From JAFAMS01 sp049520515 (lineage in GTDB: Bacteria > Vulcanimicrobiota > Vulcanimicrobiia > Vulcanimicrobiales > Vulcanimicrobiaceae): a stretch of DNA of 64,000 nt. The DNA lies in contig JBEKPS010000009.1 of the NCBI GenBank assembly GCA_049520515.1, forward strand, positions 1 through 64,000, written 5' to 3'. A model generated the notes under the pieces. That model saw only the letters and a list, made by a program, of their open reading frames with translations. It ran no database searches and had not been told where the DNA came from. Made by a program: the position numbers and the translations under genes. This document shows, piece after piece, positions 1 to 6,986 of the stretch (its first letter is position 1; every line of letters starts with the position of its first letter).

Positions 1-1014
1 CTAGCCGACGTCGGGCCGACAGAATTTCTGCAAGGACTATCTCTCCTTTCTACTTACGAGCAGCGGCAAGCGGATCTTCAGAACGGTAAAACTGGAAAAA
101 CCGTTGCCGCGGTAAGCGCAAAGCGGGAAGCCGTACTGAACCTCCCATTAACGGCTTATCAAAGATGGGCGGAGAAACTGACGCTCGGGTTTCTCCTCGC
201 CGATCAGTTCCTAAGAAGCGAGGGCTTCCACAGTGCGAAGTTTCTGCCGTATCGATCGCAGCTTATACCCATAGCGGCAACCATGACGTTCGTAGGCGAA
301 CGATGGATGGAGCCCCGAAACCGGGAGAAGATCGCGCGATGGTATTGGTGCGGCGTATTAGGTGAGTTGTACGGCGGATCTACTGAAACGCGAATAGCGC
401 TTGATTTCCCGCAATTACTCGCATGGATCACGGACCCGAGTGCACTCGAACCCGCGACAGTTTCGGCAGCGGGTTTCCAGGCCTCTCGGCTCGATACCCT
501 GCGCACAAGAACCAGCGCAGCATACCGTGGCATTTATGTGTTGCTCCAGCGGTCGGGATCGCGTGACTTCTTTTGGAAGGCTCGCATGATTGACGTCGAT
601 CGAGATGAGTACCACATCGACATTCACCACATTTTCCCGCAGAAATGGTGCGATGACCACGGTATCCCGCCTCGTGTCTACAATTCGATCATCAACAAGA
701 CGCCAATATCGTATAAGGCGAACAGAATGATCGGTGGCCGAGCGCCATCAGAATATCTTGCGCAGCTGCAGAACCACGCTAACGTGCAGATATCCACCGA
801 CGAACAAGATGCTATTCTCAGATCGCACTTGATCAACCCCGCGCTTCTCCGAGAGAATGACTTTAACGCGTTTTTCGAGGACAGAAAGTCTGAGCTTCTT
901 CAGCTGATCCAATCTACAATGGGCAAAGCAGTGGTGGTCGGTGGGGAATCACCGGCCGAAGATGCCGCCGACGAACTGGAGGAGCCCGACTACTCGGAGT
1001 TATCAGTGGCGTAG
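1..1014 (+). CDS. DUF262/GmrSD-type protein with C-terminal HNH motif, 5'-truncated by window edge
   Basis: The reading frame is open from base 1, so the gene begins outside the window and 337 codons are visible. The C-terminal half carries the motif DIHHIFPQKW followed by NKTPISYKANRMIGG. This is the His-rich HNH/DUF1524-like nuclease signature seen at the C-terminus of DUF262 (GmrS/GmrD-like) proteins, many of which restrict modified or foreign DNA. The N-terminal DUF262 nucleotide-binding part is not visible. The tail is acidic and probably disordered. Neighbours are small nuclease-like genes, which fits an accessory or defence region. The nuclease family is fairly secure; a restriction role is inferred from the family. 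Confidence 0.75.
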   Translation, partial: LADVGPTEFLQGLSLLSTYEQRQADLQNGKTGKTVAAVSAKREAVLNLPLTAYQRWAEKLTLGFLLADQFLRSEGFHSAKFLPYRSQLIPIAATMTFVGERWMEPRNREKIARWYWCGVLGELYGGSTETRIALDFPQLLAWITDPSALEPATVSAAGFQASRLDTLRTRTSAAYRGIYVLLQRSGSRDFFWKARMIDVDRDEYHIDIHHIFPQKWCDDHGIPPRVYNSIINKTPISYKANRMIGGRAPSEYLAQLQNHANVQISTDEQDAILRSHLINPALLRENDFNAFFEDRKSELLQLIQSTMGKAVVVGGESPAEDAADELEEPDYSELSVA

Positions 1015-1125
1015 TGCGAGCTGGGAACAAACAGTTCTCGCCATCTCGTCTTGGATGCCCGCGCAATATTGGGACTGCTCCCAATCGCCAGCAGTTTTCG
1101 GGACGGGGCACGGGAACCAGCACAT
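1003..1125 (-). CDS. possible 40-aa Cys-rich small protein
   Basis: A 40-codon frame begins MCWFPCPVPKTAGDW and has Cys at residues 2, 6, 20 and 33. It has an AAGGA-type ribosome binding site about 7 bases before its ATG. It converges on the upstream DUF262 gene and overlaps its last 12 bases. I do not recognise the family. The Cys spacing is suggestive, but length and coding evidence are weak, so this may be chance. Confidence 0.3.
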   Translation of the reverse strand: MCWFPCPVPKTAGDWEQSQYCAGIQDEMARTVCSQLALRH

Positions 1126-1310
1126 AGTCCGTCCTTGATCGCAATCCTCGACGGCTAAAATCCTTTGCTGTCGTTCGATGCCTCGAATGCGAAAGGCGGT
1201 AGTCCGTCTAGCTTGACGGAGCCGCAACTCAACCGCTCAAGCGTAACATCTCTCCGGAGCAGTCACGCGAGCACGCATGATTTTGCCGATAACGGGAACA
1301 TGGGACTTCC

Positions 1311-1562
1311 ATGATACGATCTGGCACTCAATCCGAACCGTGCGCTTCCGTCGATGCCGGGCCGCAAAGTTGGACGTACGAAGACTTCCTTGATGTCCGA
1401 ATCGACGATCTAGGTCGTTGGCTTCATGCAAATGCGCCCAACATCGGCGAAGAACAAGCGCACCTCGTCGAAGGAAGTTCTGAGCGGGCCTATTGGCACC
1501 ACGGATACTTGCTGGCTTTGCGTGATGTGCGAGATCTGCTCGCCCATCGGAAAGAGCGTTAG
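1311..1562 (+). CDS. hypothetical protein, 83 aa
   Basis: A short soluble protein with no signal peptide or membrane segment. It is predicted largely helical, with the segment AYWHHGYLLALRDVRDLL near the C-terminus and a basic end. The hydrophobic periodicity and Trp/His content look like real protein rather than a shadow frame, and the opposite strand has no better candidate here. It ends tail-to-tail with the GIY-YIG gene; the two stop codons overlap by 4 bases. Family and function are not recognised. The ATG start has no strong ribosome binding site. Confidence 0.5.
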   Translation: MIRSGTQSEPCASVDAGPQSWTYEDFLDVRIDDLGRWLHANAPNIGEEQAHLVEGSSERAYWHHGYLLALRDVRDLLAHRKER

Positions 1563-1960
1563 CCAAAAGTCCGACAGCGGGGGCACTTCGTCAACGAGTT
1601 TTCCGGTCGTGCCGGATGCGCTTCATTGGCGGTGGGCGACCACTCATGATACATCTCGCACTCTTTGACGAATGCATCGCTTGCAGATGTGGCCGTCGCA
1701 AAAACAAAGTGCGTGTACTTTCCGACGTGCGTCTTCAACCTAGCCGCAAGGTCGGTGTCAGAGCGCCCGACGTAGTTCACGGTAACACCGCCGCGCGGGT
1801 CACTCGGACCGAGAACATACACGCCGGGATTCTTTCTGGTGATATTCGCATCGATGCTCGCTGTGGTGAGCGAGATCGCGTTCGTCAGGCTGAACGAAAG
1901 CATAAACGGAACCCAAACCGTAGGGAATCCATCCTTGGAGTGTTGCGGGCGGAAGCTCAT
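1559..1960 (-). CDS. GIY-YIG-like nuclease domain protein, 133 aa
   Basis: The central segment reads PGVYVLG, then VNYVGRSDTDLAARL, which matches the GIY-YIG fold: the first strand, the second strand with YVGR, and the following helix with its Arg. A conserved NEAHPARP segment and a terminal CPRC pair, possibly zinc-binding, follow. This architecture occurs in short stand-alone proteins often found near mobile elements. The substrate is unknown. The ATG at 1960 lies directly against a GAAGG sequence; a second ATG at 1903 would also leave the domain intact. Convergent overlap with the upstream small gene is 4 bases. Confidence 0.65.
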   Translation of the reverse strand: MSFRPQHSKDGFPTVWVPFMLSFSLTNAISLTTASIDANITRKNPGVYVLGPSDPRGGVTVNYVGRSDTDLAARLKTHVGKYTHFVFATATSASDAFVKECEMYHEWSPTANEAHPARPENSLTKCPRCRTFG

Positions 1961-2143
1961 CCTTCACGGCCGCCTAGCTGGCAACCAGGCCCCCGACCGA
2001 CCGCCCTCCAGGGCGGTGGCGGTACGATAGCACAACAGAGCGGCAGTATACAATAGGTGGCAGCGAACAAAGGTTCGCGCACAAGATCCCTGGGCTCACG
2101 CCAACTGGGCTCTCCTCTACGTCGGGGGCTTCCTAAAGCGCCA

Positions 2144-2557
2144 TCACCCGCGCGTCCGTGGGAGCGGAACGCCGATCAAGGTTGCTAGCGACTGCCCAAG
2201 CGGAGGAGGCGATTTTGGGAAAAGTACGTCAGCGGCGCTAATTTTGGGAGGTTGCTTCGGCGACGCGGTGTGTACGTACACGGCGGCCGCTATGATCGCG
2301 GCCGTTTCTGAGGCTCTCCGCTGCTCCGCTCGGCGCGTCGCCTCTCGCGCAGTCTTTGCCTGGTGGCACGGCCGACAAAGAGCCTGGCAGTTCCACAACG
2401 CGTTGTTGCTCGGATTCCCGTCGACGTGGTCGAACTCGCAGATCAGTTGACCGAACACTCCGCCAATCCACCGCGTGCACGACGGTTCATTGCACCGATA
2501 GCTTTGAAACTGCAGTCTTGTCCGCTTATCGGGCTCGGAGAAATCGTTCCGGTGCAT
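2144..2557 (-). CDS. HNH endonuclease-like protein, 137 aa
   Basis: The N-terminal half has CNEPSC, then CEFDHVDGNPSNN and ALCRPCHQAKT. Together these form the HNH zinc-finger nuclease core: two Cys pairs, the DH pair and the Asn-rich turn. The C-terminal half is Ala/Pro-rich and probably flexible. HNH proteins of this size are typical of phages and mobile islands. No methylase or large terminase is nearby, so the target is unknown. There is no clear ribosome binding site before the ATG at 2557. The region just upstream carries an operator-like repeat (2607-2672). Confidence 0.65.
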   Translation of the reverse strand: MHRNDFSEPDKRTRLQFQSYRCNEPSCTRWIGGVFGQLICEFDHVDGNPSNNALWNCQALCRPCHQAKTAREATRRAEQRRASETAAIIAAAVYVHTASPKQPPKISAADVLFPKSPPPLGQSLATLIGVPLPRTRG

Positions 2558-2606
2558 TTGAACGCGTAGAACTGTCCCGAGGCCGACTAAGGTTGCAGGG
2601 CCGGTT

Positions 2607-2672
2607 ACTGTCCACTGTGCTGTCCATAAACCGGTGAAGATCGCGCCTCAACGCGTGAAGATCGTGGACAGT
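2607..2672. repeat. inverted repeat enclosing two 21-bp-spaced direct repeats
   Basis: ACTGTCCAC at 2607-2615 is the exact reverse complement of GTGGACAGT at 2664-2672. Inside lie two copies of GTGAAGATCG at 2634-2643 and 2655-2664, spaced 21 bp start to start, i.e. two helical turns. A further CTGTCCA lies at 2620-2626. The array sits 50-115 bases upstream of the HNH gene, where an operator or recombination site would be expected. The function is not proven. Confidence 0.5.
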
Positions 2673-2676
2673 AGAA

Positions 2677-2708
2677 AAACCCCGGAACGCTTTTTAATTC
2701 CGGGGTTT
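2677..2708 (-). terminator. Rho-independent terminator
   Basis: An 11-bp perfect stem (AAACCCCGGAA / TTCCGGGGTTT) with a 10-base loop is followed on the minus strand by TTTTTCT. It lies immediately downstream of the tRNA-Gln-like remnant, at the distance where the original tRNA transcript would end. Confidence 0.8.
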
Positions 2709-2747
2709 CTCATTCAAATCGCTAGCGCCATGTCTGGCGCCTTGAGG

Positions 2748-2786
2748 GAGTCAAAGTCTGGTGCCTTACCAACTTGGCTACGCCCC
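2748..2786 (-). tRNA. tRNA-Gln(TTG) 5' half, remnant
   Basis: Reading down from 2786 on the minus strand, the first 39 bases form a canonical tRNA-Gln 5' half: acceptor strand GGGGCGT, a D arm (GCC...GGC with a GG in the loop), then CCAGA-CTTTGAC-TC with anticodon TTG. After TC the sequence stops matching. The 3' strand of the anticodon stem, the T arm and the acceptor complement are missing, and a perfect 6-bp hairpin (GCGCCA/TGGCGC) takes their place. It is therefore a truncated tRNA, most simply a scar of integration or deletion at the anticodon loop. Confidence 0.65.
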
Positions 2787-2831
2787 ATCGCCGTTTCGGC
2801 GACCCATCGTTCCGGGCCGGAGAGAGTTCTC

Positions 2832-3266
2832 CTACCCGCGGCGCCGCAAGAACAGACGCTCGCTCAGCCGCGTGATCAGCGGAACCGAGAAAAGCTCGCC
2901 ATGCGAAGCTCGGATTGCACAGTTAATAACGATGAATGCCGCAGCTGAGAAAACGACGATATCGATCACAAGTGCGGCAGCGTAGATCTCGATCGTCAGC
3001 GTCTCTGGTGGCCCGCCTAAAACGACGAACAAGACGAGCGGCAATGCAAGCACGACGAAAAGCGCGAACCAGACGAGCGCCCCCAGCACCATCGCCTGCC
3101 GCATGTGCGTGCGATACCAAAGACTCCCGGGTGCGCGGCGTGTCAGCTCGAAAATAGCAAGCGGCCACGCAATATATGCAGTGGCCGCGCGCGCGTATTC
3201 TTCGGTGTTAGTTTCTTGCGACGAGGATCCGCTTTGCTCCCAAGTAACGCGAGGACCAGTATGCAT
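2832..3266 (-). CDS. small integral membrane protein, DUF4870-like
   Basis: The protein has three clear hydrophobic stretches, beginning with ATAYIAWPLAIFE, then SLWYRTHMRQAMVLGALV and LVIDIVVFSAAAFIVINC. This order, with an Arg/His-rich link between segments 1 and 2, resembles DUF4870/Tic20-like small membrane proteins. It lies downstream of the NlpC/P60 gene on the same strand. The only ATG that keeps the first segment is at 3266, which makes the gene overlap the end of its upstream neighbour by 59 bases. No start exists in the roughly 20 codons nearest the first helix, so the true start is uncertain. The function is unknown. Confidence 0.6.
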   Translation of the reverse strand: MHTGPRVTWEQSGSSSQETNTEEYARAATAYIAWPLAIFELTRRAPGSLWYRTHMRQAMVLGALVWFALFVVLALPLVLFVVLGGPPETLTIEIYAAALVIDIVVFSAAAFIVINCAIRASHGELFSVPLITRLSERLFLRRRG

Positions 3267-3969
3267 CGTGTAGCTCGCTGACCTCAACACCATGGCTGCT
3301 CGAGCTGTGCACGAAGCGGCCGTGGCCAAGATAGATCCCGACGTGGGACGCTCCATACGTATACGTTTGGAAGAAGACCAGGTCCCCCGACTCGAGGTGC
3401 GCGACCTTCTTGCCGACTTCGTATTGCGCGTCCGCGGTTCGCGGCAGATGAACGCCGAGCATCGCGAAAACATGCTGCACGTAACCGGAGCAATCAAAGC
3501 CGGAAATGGACGTACCGCCAAAGACGTACGGGACGCCGAGGAAACGCATCGCGCTCTTCGTCAGCCGCGCAGCGATCTGCGTGGTGCGGGAGGCGATGCC
3601 TTCGGCAAGCCGGCGCAACGCGGACTTCTTTGAATCGAAGGCCGACGGCGCCCAGAGCGCTACATCGGTGCCTTCTTGGCTCGGAACCAGCGAGGTTTCC
3701 GCGGCCAGCGCGGCTTTGCGCGCTGCGGCGACGACCTTCGGATCCAGCTGGACGCTGGTTTCTCCGTCCAGCACCAAAACGGTGCCGGCCCGTACCTCGG
3801 TCCCTTCGAGTTGGTTCAGACGAGCCAGCTCGTCGACGCTGATGTTGTGCGATTCGGCGATCGATGTAATCGTGTCGCCGGGTGCTACGGTGTATGTACG
3901 AGCATCACAAACGCTATAACAGAACACTGTTATAACCAATGCAACAAAACCCGTCGCGAAAACGCGCAA
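3208..3969 (-). CDS. LysM-NlpC/P60 peptidoglycan endopeptidase, 253 aa
   Basis: A secreted cell-wall hydrolase predicted to cleave peptide stems of peptidoglycan. Residues 1-23 form a signal peptide (MRVFATGFVALVITVFCYS...). Residues about 26-70 are a LysM domain (YTVAPGDTITSIAESHNIS). The C-terminal half is NlpC/P60 with the catalytic Cys in ISGFDCSGYVQHVF, the His in GASHVGIYLG, and a third polar residue in GRFVHSSSSHGVEVS. The length is usual for this architecture. It is downstream of, and separated by about 215 bases from, the cdaA-cdaR-glmM cluster, and may serve growth or remodelling of the wall. The assignment is secure; the exact bond is inferred. Confidence 0.92.
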   Translation of the reverse strand: MRVFATGFVALVITVFCYSVCDARTYTVAPGDTITSIAESHNISVDELARLNQLEGTEVRAGTVLVLDGETSVQLDPKVVAAARKAALAAETSLVPSQEGTDVALWAPSAFDSKKSALRRLAEGIASRTTQIAARLTKSAMRFLGVPYVFGGTSISGFDCSGYVQHVFAMLGVHLPRTADAQYEVGKKVAHLESGDLVFFQTYTYGASHVGIYLGHGRFVHSSSSHGVEVSELHDAYWSSRYLGAKRILVARN

Positions 3970-4034
3970 AAGAGCTCCTTCTTTCGGTCGCGCTTACGGG
4001 GTTAGTTGTCGGGTTAGGACTGAAAGATTGCCCT

Positions 4035-4128
4035 CGCGCCGACCGGCGCGTTCACCCCTGCCTGGTTTCCCCCGCTCCGGATCACCCGATCCGGACTCAG
4101 CAATAAGAGCGTCCCCCTCATGGGGGAG
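4035..4128. repeat. three consecutive perfect hairpins in an intergenic region
   Basis: Within the 215-base gap between glmM and the NlpC gene are CGCGCC/GGCGCG (4035-4050), TCCGGATC/GATCCGGA (8-bp stem, 4-base loop, 4076-4095) and CCCCC/GGGGG with a TCAT loop (about 4112-4128). No T-run follows, so they are not typical Rho-independent terminators. They could block read-through from glmM, stabilise RNA 3' ends, or form the leader of the NlpC transcript. Confidence 0.5.
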
Positions 4129-4184
4129 TCGAGGTCGGCCTTTGGCGGTGCCGCTGGCCCCTCCTCCTCGCCCTCGTCGGCCGC

Positions 4185-5528
4185 CTATCCGAGCGTCGCT
4201 TCCCGAATGGCGTCGGCCACGTCGTTTGCCAAACGCCCGATTTGATCGGAGTCCGGGCCCTCGAGCATGACACGAACTAATGGCTCGGTGCCGGAGGGGC
4301 GAACGAGGATTCTTCCTACGCCGTTGAGCTCGCGTTCTGCGCGTTCGACCGCAGCCGCGACGCCCGAACTGCCTGTAATCTTTTCTTTTTCCGATTCGAC
4401 GCGCACGTTGAGCAGAATCTGCGGAAACTCGACCAACTCCGCAGCCAACTCATGCAGCGTTCGTCCGCTGCGAACGACCGAACCGAACAAGCTGACCGCG
4501 GTGAGCAATCCGTCGCCGGTCGTGTTGCGCGTGAGATCAATGATGTGACCCGACTGCTCGCCGCCGAAGCGAAATTTGCCGGCACGCATGCGTTCGAGTA
4601 CGTAGCGATCGCCCACCGGTGTGCGTTCCAGCATGATTCCCTCGCGCTTGAGCGCGATCTCGAGACCGACATTGCTCATCACGGTGCCGACAACGGTTGC
4701 GCCCGGGAGCGTTCCACCACGCTGCATTTCACGCGAGAGAATTAACATGACGTGATCGCCGGTTAACTTGTCGCCGTGTTCATCAATGAAAAGTGCACGG
4801 TCTGCGTCACCGTCGAACGCGACGCCGATCGCGCCCTCGCCCTGCGCTTGTACTGCCGCCTTCAGCGGTGCCAAGTACGTTGCGCCGCAGTTCACATTGA
4901 TCCGGGAGCCGTCGTTTTCCGCATTGATCGCAATGACGTTGGCGCCGAGTTTGCCCAAAACGTACGGCCCCATCTCAAACGCTGCGCCGAACGCCGCATC
5001 AACGACGACCGTCAGTCCGCTTAAATCGGAGCCCGCTTCGAGCAGCGCCGACGCATAGCGTTCGACGAGACCCCGGCTCGCTGATGCCATGCCCACGTCT
5101 AAATGGGTTGGGCGCGGAAGATCGGCGGCGTCGATCTTGCTTGCGATTTCGTCTTCTTCCGCATCGGTCAATTTGAAGCCGTCTGAGCCGAAAATCTTGA
5201 TACCGTTGTCTTCGATCGGATTGTGCGAAGCGCTGATCATGATGCCGGCCGCAGCATCGATCGCCGTCGTTATGCGCGCGACGCCTGGTGTCGGAATGAC
5301 CCCGATCGTGATGACGTTTCGGCCGGTCGATGTAATCCCGGCAACGATCGCAGCCTCGAGCATCGATCCCGAGACGCGGGTATCGCGCCCAACGACGACG
5401 GGATGCGCCATATCGATTTTGTGCGCCAGCACGGCGCCGGTCGCGCGACCGATGCTGAAAGCAAGCTCAGGCGTTAGATCGGCGTTCGCAACTCCGCGCA
5501 CGCCGTCGGTCCCGAAAAGACGACCCAT
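4185..5528 (-). CDS. glmM: phosphoglucosamine mutase
   Basis: GlmM interconverts glucosamine-6-phosphate and glucosamine-1-phosphate on the route to UDP-GlcNAc for the cell wall. The 447-aa length is normal. The N-terminus starts MGRLFGTDGVRG. The phosphoserine loop is MISASHNP (Ser about 101), the metal loop is DGDADR, the sugar loop is FGGEQSGH and the C-terminal phosphate loop is RPSGTEPLVRV. It is the last gene of the classic cdaA-cdaR-glmM cluster, where CdaA is known in Firmicutes to be modulated by GlmM and CdaR, so wall precursor supply and c-di-AMP are probably linked. The start 6 bases after the upstream stop fits the operon. Confidence 0.97.
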   Translation of the reverse strand: MGRLFGTDGVRGVANADLTPELAFSIGRATGAVLAHKIDMAHPVVVGRDTRVSGSMLEAAIVAGITSTGRNVITIGVIPTPGVARITTAIDAAAGIMISASHNPIEDNGIKIFGSDGFKLTDAEEDEIASKIDAADLPRPTHLDVGMASASRGLVERYASALLEAGSDLSGLTVVVDAAFGAAFEMGPYVLGKLGANVIAINAENDGSRINVNCGATYLAPLKAAVQAQGEGAIGVAFDGDADRALFIDEHGDKLTGDHVMLILSREMQRGGTLPGATVVGTVMSNVGLEIALKREGIMLERTPVGDRYVLERMRAGKFRFGGEQSGHIIDLTRNTTGDGLLTAVSLFGSVVRSGRTLHELAAELVEFPQILLNVRVESEKEKITGSSGVAAAVERAERELNGVGRILVRPSGTEPLVRVMLEGPDSDQIGRLANDVADAIREATLG

Positions 5529-5534
5529 CTGCCC

Positions 5535-5720
5535 CTACTTAGTCGGACAGGGTGTCGCGTTCCGCGCGGGGAGCGCGTTCACGCTCACCGGGATGCCGAC
5601 GTGCTCGAACGGATCGCTGAGCGCCGGGGCCGCAAGAAAGCGGAAATAGGCCCACCCGCCGAGGGCCAGGGCGAAGGCGAAAAGCTTAAGTCCGAAGTTT
5701 TTCCGTAAGGTTTGCAGCAC
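5535..5720 (-). CDS. very short CdaR/YbbR-like membrane protein
   Basis: This 61-aa frame lies exactly where cdaR sits in the conserved cdaA-cdaR-glmM order. The N-terminus, LRKNFGLKLFAFALALGGW, is the cytoplasmic-to-membrane anchor typical of YbbR proteins (basic NxxLK followed by one transmembrane helix). The protein then has only about 30 more residues. Ordinary CdaR has one to four extracytoplasmic YbbR repeats of about 80 residues each, and none is complete here. It overlaps the end of cdaA by 35 bases. Either the family is reduced in this lineage or the gene is degraded; the frame has no obvious continuation before glmM. Confidence 0.6.
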   Translation of the reverse strand: MLQTLRKNFGLKLFAFALALGGWAYFRFLAAPALSDPFEHVGIPVSVNALPARNATPCPTK

Positions 5721-6561
5721 GTGGGCTTCGCGTTCTCATGCGTTCGAGTAGGTTGGGGATCTTCTGACGGCGGACGCGCGGTGGGCGCGTTACGGCGAGG
5801 AGTACACGGCGGAGCCGCTCTTGATCGGCGATTTCGCGCGAAAGACGGCCACCGCGCGCGATCGAAATCGCGCCGGTTTGTTCGGAGACAACAAGGACGA
5901 CCGCATCAGTTTGCTCCGAGAGCCCCATGGCAGCCCGATGCCGTGTTCCGACATGGCGGTCGGTGACCGTTTCAGATAGCGGCAAATAGCAGCTGGCGGC
6001 GGCGACACGGCCGTGTTGAATGATGACGGCGCCGTCGTGCAAGGCGCTTGCGCGCGCGAAGATCGAGAGCAGCAGATCGACTGATGTGAGGGCATCAAGG
6101 CGCGTCCCGGCTTCGATGATCTCACCGAGACCCGTCGTCTGCTCGATGACGATCAGTGCGCCGGTCCGCGAGCTCGAAAGCGCCTCGGCGGTTGCGGCCA
6201 GCATCGCCATCAACTCATCGTTGCGAGCCGGATCGTCGGCGGGATTGAGCGCGGACAAGAAGCCGCCGCGGCCGATTTGCTCGAGCGCACGCCGCAGCTC
6301 CGGCTGAAAGACAATCGGCAGCGTGACGGCAATCGCGATCACGACGTACTGCATGACGGTTGAGAGCAGCAGCAAGTGCAGCACTTTCGCCGACGCCAGC
6401 AACGTCACGAGAACGAACAATCCGACCATGATCTGGACCGCGCGCGTCCCGCGGATCAATAACAGGAAATAATAGATGAGGATTGCCGTGACGACGACGT
6501 CGAGCAGGTCGAGGAGTCCCACGGGAAACGTCCCGAGAGCCGGCAGGCTCAAGCTCGTCAC
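5686..6561 (-). CDS. cdaA: diadenylate cyclase CdaA
   Basis: A membrane-bound DisA_N-type enzyme that makes c-di-AMP from two ATP. Three hydrophobic helices occupy roughly residues 15-90 (LLDLLDVVVTAILIYYFLLL, IMVGLFVLVTLL, VMQYVVIAIAVTLP). The cyclase domain follows, with the two diagnostic motifs LHDGAVII (DGA) and GTRHRAAMG (RHR), both intact. The length (291) is slightly above the usual 270-280 because of a basic tail. It is encoded immediately before a CdaR-like frame and glmM. A 4-base overlap with the gene upstream (6558-6561) suggests co-translation. Confidence 0.95.
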   Translation of the reverse strand: MTSLSLPALGTFPVGLLDLLDVVVTAILIYYFLLLIRGTRAVQIMVGLFVLVTLLASAKVLHLLLLSTVMQYVVIAIAVTLPIVFQPELRRALEQIGRGGFLSALNPADDPARNDELMAMLAATAEALSSSRTGALIVIEQTTGLGEIIEAGTRLDALTSVDLLLSIFARASALHDGAVIIQHGRVAAASCYLPLSETVTDRHVGTRHRAAMGLSEQTDAVVLVVSEQTGAISIARGGRLSREIADQERLRRVLLAVTRPPRVRRQKIPNLLERMRTRSPRAANLTEKLRT

Positions 6562-6986
6562 CTTATATCAAGCTCCGGAACGCGATGCTCGATAATCCGG
6601 TTCTCGTCGAGATCCGGCTCTTGAATTGCTCGCGCGACCAGGCGTGCGAGCTGATTGTCGTCGAGAGTGCGCACATCGGCCATTTGGGGCCCAGTAAATC
6701 TGCGCCGTTCGATCTCGACGAGATGGCGCACGAGGCCCGGCGGTGTAATAGCCGGGTCGACGCAAACGATAAGCGCGTCGGTTCTCTGCTCGCAGCTTTT
6801 CACGCCCACGGGTTTTCCAGGCCCATCGAGCGCGAGCATGACCGCCGCGCGTTCGCGCGGATCATCAAACTGGAATACGAGTTGGGAGAAAGTATCCAAA
6901 GCGACAGCAATCTTCCGCACGGCGATGACAAGCTCATGCGTGCGCGCGTCGTTCGTGTCGGACGAAATAGCGCTTGGGTCGTACAA
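6558..6986 (-). CDS. hypothetical protein upstream of cdaA, 142 aa
   Basis: A soluble, acidic protein with no signal or membrane segment and no motif I recognise. It contains LDTFSQLVFQFDDPRERAAV and ends with a charged, Arg-rich helical part. It is the apparent first gene of the cdaA operon and overlaps the cdaA start by 4 bases, so it may act with the c-di-AMP pathway; this is inference from position only. From the ATG at 6986 it overlaps the start of the divergent rsgA by 51 bases. A GTG at 6920 would remove that overlap and may be the true start. Confidence 0.6.
   Translation of the reverse strand: MYDPSAISSDTNDARTHELVIAVRKIAVALDTFSQLVFQFDDPRERAAVMLALDGPGKPVGVKSCEQRTDALIVCVDPAITPPGLVRHLVEIERRRFTGPQMADVRTLDDNQLARLVARAIQEPDLDENRIIEHRVPELDIR

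Noticed and set aside
2709..2786. tRNA-Gln interrupted by a group I intron
   Set aside because: No 3' exon (T arm plus acceptor complement) was found within the following 800 bases, and a terminator comes at normal tRNA length.
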